Shown here: positions 57,298 to 64,000 of the stretch, one piece after another
How the letters are laid out: every line of letters begins with the position of its first letter
How positions within the stretch are numbered: position 1 is the stretch's first letter
Assembly (NCBI GenBank): GCA_000320605.2
Contig: KB445792.1
Span: 1,679,581 to 1,743,580, forward strand
DNA from: Gelatoporia subvermispora B
Lineage: Eukaryota; Basidiomycota; Agaricomycetes; Polyporales; Gelatoporiaceae
Direction: 5' to 3'
Length of the DNA: 64,000 nucleotides
Program-made: the position numbers and the translations under genes
Notes under the pieces: model-generated
The model's database searches: none
The model's input: only the letters and a program-made list of their open reading frames with translations
What the model was told of the DNA's origin: nothing

Positions 57298-59161
57298 TCA
57301 GACGGGATACCTGAAACCCTTCTCTGTGACTCCACGATTAGCCTCCTCTTCTTCTAGTTTCCGGTTCAAATACTGCAAGTGGAGCTTGAAGATATAGCAC
57401 ATCACAATGGCGCAGCCAGAGGCCACTGTGCAGATAGCAAACGAGTTGCGATATGTGGGTCCCCATTTGGTAGGCTAGATATACCTGAGATTAAGAATTA
57501 GATATGTGCTATCGATCAACGTATGCATACGCACGAGCCAACTACATTACCAAGTTGCGAAAAGGCGTTCACGAGGGCAACTGCAACTGCCCGCTTTGAC
57601 GCAGGATGCGGGACAGAGCTGCTGACCCAGGCGTAGAACAGTAAGAAGCCAGTATACGACTGCGCCATCAGAAACCTAGAGTGCAATCAGTGTACATCGC
57701 GAAGTGACTATGGCGTTTCGACTCACAGTGAGTTGTAGCGCGCTACAGTGTTCATTGTGCTGATCGCCACAATGAAGCCTACCATACCGACGAAGAAGGA
57801 TATGGTGATATGATAGAAGCGCTCTTCTGTCTTGTCGGAGTGTCTGCAATAGGTACTCATGAGCCAAAACTCAGCACACGATCTTGAAAACATACCGAGA
57901 AATGAAGAAAGCCAGGACCACTGTGACGACATATGGGGGCGCATATAGCAGCAACGTCAAGGTGGGCCCGAAGCCCATCGTTGCGCTCAGCGTAGGGAAG
58001 AACGCATTGAAGCTCAGAGCCACTACCTGGCTAGTTATTGCAAATGTAAGCCACCAGACCTTCCAGTCTTTTATGGCCAACCAAAGTCCAGTAGCACGAC
58101 CGCCCGTCTCCGTCTCTGCCTCGTTGCCGACACCCGCGTCTTCTTCCATGCGCCGCATCGCGAGCTGGTGCTCTTCTTCGCTCAGCCACCGAGCACGCGT
58201 CGTCGCGGGAAAGTCGGGAAGGATAAAGATAGCGCAGAACGCAACGAAGATCGTCAGGGACCCTTCGATGAAGAAGAGCCATCTCCATGCAGCTATCCCG
58301 AGCTTCCCCTCCATACCGTTTAAGATACCGGACGCCACCAGGGGGCCAAACGCGTTGCTAATGATGTTCCCGCAGAAGAGAATGCGCACGCCGAGCTCAC
58401 TGCGTTTGTACCATTTGGTGAGAACGAAGAGCGCGCCCGGGAAGAATGCTGCTTCGGCGAAACCGAGGAAGAACCGAATCATCAGTGCTCCGACAAAGCT
58501 GTAGGTGGATTTGTCAATCGATTAGAAAAAGATGATAGACCCATTCGTACTTTTTAGTGATCCCTGTCTGTATCTCAGCAAGCGGCATTATATTTGGCAC
58601 AATGTGCACCCACCTGTCAAAATGGACAGTGTCCCCCATATCATCGTGCAGATCGGGAGAAAGAAAGATGGTTTTCCGATATAATTCAAGAACATATTCC
58701 TGGGAGATCATCAAACCTTGGTGTTCAATATCTAGTGGCAGAACATACGACGGAATTTGCATCAGAATGTAGCTCACGTAGAAGATCGAAAGCAATGTCG
58801 CAAATTCCTGTCCCTGCAAGTGTAGATCCGCCTCGAACCCACGCAGTCGAGCAGCACTACTGTTTGTCAATGCGATGTCGATAGGCGCAAGGCAGGCCTG
58901 ACCTACCTTGCATTGTTTCTATCAATCTGTACACATTGAAGTCATGAGCAGCACTACATTGGCCTTTGAGGGATCTCTCACATAGTTCAAGATGTATATC
59001 ATGACGAGGACTGACATACGGAGGTCGAGTTTCCAGAGCAACTTCCGCTCAAGTTTCTTGAGCTCCTTACGTCCACCGGATTCTGCGTCAATATCATCGC
59101 ATGCCTTCCCAGACTTTCCACTAGCATCGTTCTTCTCTTCAGAGGACCAGATTGAGCGCAT
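57298..59161 (-). CDS. MFS permease, anion:cation symporter family (tandem copy 1)
   Basis: Plasma-membrane transporter of the Dal5-like MFS family. The ATG at 59161 gives MRSIWSSEEKNDASGKSGK and then KKLERKLLWKLDLRMSVLVMIYILNYV (helix 1). Further segments are ARLRGFEADLHLQGQEFATLLSIFYVSYILMQIPSYV, RFFLGFAEAAFFPGALFVLTKWYKRSELGVR, ILFCGNIISNAFGPLVASGILNGMEGKLGIAAWRWLFFIEG, then a cytosolic loop EEEHQLAMRRMEEDAGVG. The second half has WWLTFAITSQVVALSFNAFFPTLSATMGFG, APPYVVTVVLAFFISRY and further helices. The C-terminus is YLNRKLEEEEANRGVTEKGFRYPV at the TGA at 57298-57300. It is a close paralogue of the gene at 60191-62062. Compared with that copy it lacks two residues in the conserved ELG-R-(VA)-IL-CG stretch. 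Substrate unknown; organic anions or vitamins are typical. Confidence 0.9.
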
Positions 59162-60190
59162 GATGGGTTGTGAGTGGTTCTTGACAGCTCGAAGAGCCTT
59201 GAAGATGCAGCGTGGGATGGAGCGCGCAGAGTCTAGCGGAGAGGCATTGCTTCAGTGGCCCGCTTTAAGGGCGACGCCATGTGTTGGAATATCTTATCTC
59301 TTCAGACCTCTCTGTACTCGTACTGCATACCGAGACTTGAAACTTCCGACCTTTGATCTGCGTTGATCATGGCGAACCTGGTTCACACATAATGATGAAT
59401 ATGAGGCCAAGGTACGTTCTATAAGTACTAAAGCGCGAAATGTTCGATAATTCATGCCAAGAGTGAATCTCAGTCGAAATGTCACTTTAAGAGCAATGCC
59501 TCATTCAAGGACGAAGGAATCAATCTTGTTCCCGCTGTTATCCTCGCAGCAGCCAAATCGTTCCAAAGTGAGTGACATCGTACACAGCGGATTACACCTG
59601 AGTTTCAGATCGCGCTGCGCCCGAAAACACGCATATGGTCGGAGAAAAACAAAGTCGATACTACTTGCGAACGGTCTCAATACGAGACATTCGCAGTTAA
59701 CGTTCATGGATCCGTCGCCTGCCCTTCGAAATTTATGCAAGCAGCTGCGGTATGAATTCCACTGGCACAAGCCGTGAATAGACTCGGGGCATCGCGCAAT
59801 GTAACCCTTCTCTGCCTCGAAATCTTCACTTGACCCTCACGCTCACGCCCATATCGATGATATGTACAACATGTGCTCGGGCACAGCAACCCGTCACCGT
59901 GACGGCCAATCCTTCGACACCCGGCTCACCACGCAGATTCGTAGACTCCTCTCCGCGCGGGAAATATCTGATTGATGCAGATGATGCTATCCCATCGCTC
60001 ATGAATATTCACAAGCCAAGCTTCAAGCAGAACGTACAAGCTGTTCATATTTCCTGCAGATGGACGTATCAGCATGTCGGGATGGGAAAAACGCCTATTA
60101 TGGCATTCGTCGCTTTGTTGCATGACCTAAAAGCACCGTAGCTTATGCCGGTATCGTACAGTTCTACACAGCGCAATAACGCCCGAGTGC
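59162..60190. other. Intergenic spacer between duplicated permeases
   Basis: About 1.03 kb with no supported gene. The part nearest 59162 (about 59239-59287) aligns with the equivalent position upstream of the second permease (about 62136-62190), sharing a cccgcttt core and a cgac/gactccatgtgt stretch, so it is a duplicated promoter. The rest shows only short unrelated frames. Confidence 0.6.
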
Positions 60191-62062
60191 TCAAACGAGA
60201 TACCTGAAACCTTTCTCTTTGACCCCACGACTGGCTTCCTCCTCGTCCAGCTTCCGGTTCAGGTACTGCAAGTGCAGCTTAAAGACGTAGCACATAATGA
60301 TCGCGCAGCCAGACGTCGCTATGCAGATCGCATACGAATTGCGATATGTCGGTCCCCAATTTGTGGGCCAAACATACCTGCAATCGAGGATTAGCTAAGT
60401 ACTTTCGTCGAGTGCTTGTGCACGTACGAGCCAGCTACGTTGCCAAGTTGCGAGAAGGCGTTCACGAGGGCAACTGCAACAGCACGCTTTGACGGAGGAC
60501 GAGGGATGGAATTGCTGACCCAGGCGTAAAGGACAACAAAACCGGCATAAGACTGTGCCATCAAAAACCTATACCGTAATCAGCGTAAAATATGGAGCGA
60601 ACTGACAGCGACACTCACAGTGATATATAGCGCGCTGCGGTATTCATCGTGCTTATAGCTATGATGAACCCAATTATTCCGACGAAGAAGGATACGGTTA
60701 TGTGGTAGAAACGTTCTCCCGTCTTGTCTGAGTGTCTGGATGGGGTAATTATGAGCCAAAATGTAAAACACGAACCAAGGAGACGTACCGGGAGACGAAG
60801 AATGCAAGGATTGCCGTGAAGATGAATGGAGGTGCGCAGAGCAGTAACGTCACGGTCGGTCCGAAGCCCATCGTCGCACTTAACGTTGGGAAGTACGCAT
60901 TGAAACTCAGGGCCACCACTTGGCTCGTCATCGCAAACGCAAGCCACCAGACCTTCCAATCCTTGACGGCCATCCACAACCCAGTAGCGTGCCCACCGCT
61001 CTCGGTCTCTGCCTCGTCGCCGACGCCCGCGTCCTCTTCCATGCGCCGCATCGCGAGCCGGCGCTCTTCCTCGCTCAGCCACCGGGCACGCGTCGTCGCG
61101 GGAAAGTCGGGGAGAATGAAGATAGCGCAGAACGCAACGAAGATCGTCAGGGATCCTTCGATAAAGAAGAGCCATCGCCATGCTGCTTGTCCGAGCTTCC
61201 CTTGCATGCCGTCCAGGATGCCGGATGCCAGCAGGGAGCCGAAAGCATTGCTTATGATGTTCCCGCAGTAAAGGATGGCGACGCGGAGACCGAGCTCGCT
61301 GCGTTTGTACCACTTGCTGATAAGAAATAGTGCACCTGGAAAGAACGCGGCCTCGACAAAGCCGAGGAAGAAGCGTGTCAGCAGTGCTCCGACGAAGCTA
61401 CGGGTGGATCCGTCGGTCAATTAGTAAGATGCGATAGGATATCACTCGTACTTCTTAGTGATCCCTATCTCTGTCTTAGCAAGCAACGATATCTTCGCAT
61501 TATGTGCACTCACCTGTCAGGATGGACATTGTGCCCCATACCATCATGCAGATCGGGAGTTGAAGAGACGGCTTTCCGATAAAATTCAGGAACATATTCC
61601 TAAGATATATACTGAACGTTGTTCTTCGGTATACAAGCGGCGAGACGTACGATGGGATTTGCATCAAAATATAGCCGACGTAGAGAATCGAAAGCAGCGT
61701 CGCAAATTCTTGACCTTGCAGGTGCAGATCTGTCTGAAGCCCACGTAGTCGAGCAGCACTACTATAGGTCAGCATAATTTCGGGAGAGATGCCCCAAGCA
61801 TGGCCTACCCTGCATTGTTTCTGTCGACCTATACATGCAAATGAATGAGAGGCAGTACTCGGGTAACCAACGGATTGCTCACGTAGTTCAAGATGTAAAT
61901 CACGACAAGAACTGACATCCGGACGTCGAGCTCCCACAGCAGCTTCCGCTCGAGCCGCTTACGTTCCTCACTGCCTCCAAATTCTGCGTCGGGATCATCA
62001 CGAGCCTCTCCAGACTTGACGTCGGCATCAAGCTTCTCTTCCAAAGACGTAGATGAGCGCAT
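60191..62062 (-). CDS. MFS permease, anion:cation symporter family (tandem copy 2)
   Basis: Paralogue of the neighbouring permease, with the same exon order. The ATG at 62062 gives MRSSTSLEEKLDADVKSGE and RKRLERKLLWELDVRMSVLVVIYILNYV. Core segments are ARLRGLQTDLHLQGQEFATLLSILYVGYILMQIPSYV, RFFLGFVEAAFFPGALFLISKWYKRSELGLR, VAILYCGNIISNAFGSLLASGILDGM and AAWRWLFFIEGSLTIFVAF. The loop RWLSEEERRLAMRRMEEDAGVGDEAE is almost identical to copy 1. WWLAFAMTSQVVALSFNAYFPTL and a tail YLNRKLDEEEASRGVKEKGFRYLV end at the TGA at 60191-60193. This copy has the full-length ELGLRVAILYCG stretch. Both permeases lie downstream in the same orientation of the cytochrome b2 gene's promoter side. Substrate not inferable. 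Confidence 0.9.
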
Positions 62063-62539
62063 CGTGGTTGTGGGTGGTCCGCGAGATCTGAGGAGTCTTT
62101 AAGGTGCCCGGCAGAACGAGGAGCGGCGCAGAGTGTAGCGGGAAGACATTCCCCCCTCCGCCCGCTTTTGAAGCGACTCCATGTGTCGGGCCATTCAAGG
62201 AGAAACAATGGTCATGGTCACAGGATGAAAGACGTCTTCGACAAGCTCACACGGGCCGGCTCGCTGCAGGAAGACGCCTCCAGCCACCAGCGCGTTCCCG
62301 CGCCGGCGACACGGCGCGATCGCCCGGCGGGATCACACGTGACCAACGCGAACGTTGTTTACTCGTGTCGCAGACGCCGGCGCGTCTCGGGCCCGCTGCA
62401 GCCGCCTCCAAAAGCTTCGCATATACTCACTCGTCCGCCGGCTTTGGTCCGCTCTCCCACCTGGACAGTCTAACCCTGCGCGCTGCGCGCCACGGGTATT
62501 CTTCTTGCACACTTCGTCTACCGACCCGGGAGGAGAAGG
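62063..62539. promoter_or_regulatory. Divergent promoter between permease copy 2 and the RING gene
   Basis: A 477-base spacer. The half near 62136-62190 resembles the promoter of permease copy 1. The half near the RING gene is GC-rich and contains no recognised element. Confidence 0.55.
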
Positions 62540-63403
62540 ATGGACGCGGAGGAGGGCGAGGTGCCCCTAACCGCCCCGGAGCGCATGGGCCTCGCGATCT
62601 CGCGCTTGCCCATACTCAAGGAGCACGAGATCCCCTTGGATGATTCGTGCCCTATTTGCTTGAACCCGTTCTCGCACATCCTGGAGGGGAAGGTCCAGAA
62701 CGATAGCACGCTTGTGGGGCTCGCCCCGAAGCATCTGGTGCTTACGGGCATAACCAAGCTCGAGGGCTGTGGGCACTTTTTTTGTCGCGTCGAGTGGGTA
62801 CCCCAACTTCCATGCGCAAATCCAGCTAATACTCGTTTACTAGCCTGATAGATTGGATATTGAGCAGGGTGTGTGCCCTCGGCACTGTTTTGTGTTATTG
62901 GGACTTACGCGACTTGTTAGCACGGGACATGCCCCGCATGTCGGCACATGTTCTGCAACCTCGGCACGCTCTCCGACTCCGACGCAGAGTCGATCCCCGA
63001 TGGCGACTACGTCCCTGGTGATGATGAGGATGAAGACGAGGACGACGGATTCATGGACACCGACGGGTTCACCGACGCGGATGACTGGGACTTCGAGGTC
63101 GACGAGATGGATGTCACATCCGAGGTTAGCGTCTTCGACGGAGTTCGCTACGAGGACGAGCTATGGCCGGTATCGGAGGGTGAGGACGAAAACATGGGCC
63201 TGAGCGACGGGACAGGGTCCGAGGGCGTTGTGGAGAGTGATTCGCCCGTGAGCGGTGATGAGGAGCCCGCGCATATAGACGGTCAGTCGCCCTATATGCG
63301 CCTCCAGCTCTCTGAATCTGACTTCAAGCACTTGGCAGGCGCTCGTGTAGCTACCTACGACACCCCGCATGCAAGTTCGAGCACAGAAGAGCCGAAACCA
63401 TAG
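62540..63403 (+). CDS. RING-finger protein with long acidic C-terminus
   Basis: Probable E3 ubiquitin ligase. The ATG at 62540 gives MDAEEGEVPLTAPERMGLAI. The RING begins DDSCPICLNPF, has a long loop (ILEGKVQNDSTLVGLAPKHL), then LEGCGHFFCRV. Two introns (about 62792-62841 and about 62871-62929) splice it to DLIDWILSR and HGTCPACRHMF, completing C-x2-C ... C-x-H-x2-C ... C-x2-C. The rest, about 150 residues, is acidic and disordered (LSDSDAESIPDGDY, DDEDEDEDDGFMD, VSEGEDENMG) and ends SSSTEEPKP at the TAG at 63401-63403. The RING intron positions were chosen to restore the zinc ligands. No transmembrane segment. Specific target unknown; the family is common in basidiomycetes. Confidence 0.85.
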
Positions 63404-63511
63404 GTCGGGTGTCCAGGATGTCTCTTGAGTTGTGTACGCTTTTTGGTCGGTTTGTCACATCTACATTGTATCCCCAGCGTGTCTATCCCTATGTATGCTA
63501 CTCTACACTAT

Positions 63512-64000
63512 CTATTGACTCCTAATGTCGGCGAGTATGCCGTCGATTGTAGCACCCTCGCGCGAGTCTTTCCAAACTCCAGTGAATTTACCGCTCCATC
63601 GCGGCCCCTTCCCTCCGCCCTTCACACCCAACTTGCTCTTCAGTCCCTCGCCCACCGCCTTCACCTTCTGCTCGTCTGAGCCAAATATCAAGACTACGCT
63701 CGTACTCGAGGTGGTCTGCGAGGAAGGGGAGGACGACAGAACAACCAGGAACGACGGCGCCGGCGACACGGCAGCGAACTCGTTCGCAAAGGCCGACGAG
63801 ATCGCCGAGAGGAACGCGAGCGCGTTCGCAGAGTCGTCCGTGCGGTGCCGATGCAGGACGCCGTCGTCCCGGACCGCTGCAGCGAGCTCGCATGCGACGA
63901 CGCGCGCGAGCTCGGCCTCGACGTCGTCGACGCGCTTCGCGAGGCGCTTGCGCTCGTCGACAACCTGCTCGACGCGCTCGGGCACGCCGGGCGCGCCGCA
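63512..64000 (-). CDS. Partial AlaX-like alanyl-tRNA editing protein (DHHA1 end)
   Basis: C-terminal part of a gene running off the right edge. The open frame reads ERVEQVVDERKRLAKRVDDVEAELARVVA, a coiled helix as in the linker of AlaRS-related proteins. Then come NALAFLSAISSAFANEF, a segment SSTSVVLIFGSDEQKVKAVGEGL and the motif VKGGGKGPRWSGKFTGVW...TIDGILADI, ending RSQ at 63512. The GGGKG-x-W-x-GK pattern is the nucleotide/tRNA end of the DHHA1 domain. This occurs in alanyl-tRNA synthetase and in free-standing editing proteins such as yeast YNL040W and Aarsd1. Only about 160 residues are visible; the editing domain with the zinc-binding HxxxH lies outside. A full AlaRS is not excluded. Confidence 0.75.
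   Translation of the reverse strand, partial: CGAPGVPERVEQVVDERKRLAKRVDDVEAELARVVACELAAAVRDDGVLHRHRTDDSANALAFLSAISSAFANEFAAVSPAPSFLVVLSSSPSSQTTSSTSVVLIFGSDEQKVKAVGEGLKSKLGVKGGGKGPRWSGKFTGVWKDSREGATIDGILADIRSQ

Overview
The window looks like chromosomal DNA of a filamentous basidiomycete, most likely an Agaricomycete. Nearly every gene is cut by many introns of about 45-65 bases with GTNNGN...YAG borders. Both strands are used and intergenic spacers are short. The gene set is plainly eukaryotic and fungal: Sec15, Arf, Mob1, Lag1-type ceramide synthase, Snf7, Nem1, cytochrome b2, IQGAP and a heme-thiolate peroxidase. There are no operons, CRISPR arrays or bacterial signals. Gene models below were spliced by eye, so gene ends and core exons are firmer than every internal splice site.

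Layout. 1-892 holds the 3'-truncated part of a minus-strand zinc-finger-like gene. 893-6537 is gene-poor and probably transposon-worn. 6538-9807 is a secreted/membrane kelch protein. 10098-13274 is a long disordered protein, divergent from an ER-type Hsp90 (13997-17291, ending in RDEL). Next come a TCERG1/Urn1-like WW-FF splicing factor (17643-20284), a chloroperoxidase-family enzyme (21089-21898), an MFS permease (22578-25096) and a large IQGAP (25319-31675, minus). 31676-34331 is empty. 34332-36445 (minus) is an accessory-looking gene whose N-terminus resembles the MLKL-type helical-bundle domain of fungal NLR/kinase-like proteins.

From 37.5 kb onward the window is dense housekeeping: a Bin3/MePCE RNA methyltransferase, a HAD phosphatase, Sec15, Arf1, Mob1, an Hsp31/DJ-1 protein, a U1A/U2B'' protein, ceramide synthase, Snf7, Nem1 phosphatase and cytochrome b2. 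Two tandemly duplicated MFS anion-symporter-family permeases, a RING protein and the 3' end of an AlaX-like tRNA editing gene (cut by the right edge) close it.

Functional themes are secretion and membranes (Sec15, Arf1, Snf7, Lag1, Nem1, ER Hsp90), cytokinesis and mitotic exit (IQGAP, Mob1) and RNA processing (WW-FF protein, U1A/U2B'', Bin3). The candidates for something new are the MLKL_NTD-like gene, the fungal ER Hsp90 with a UPRE-like promoter site, the repeat-bearing disordered protein and the young permease duplication beside cytochrome b2.
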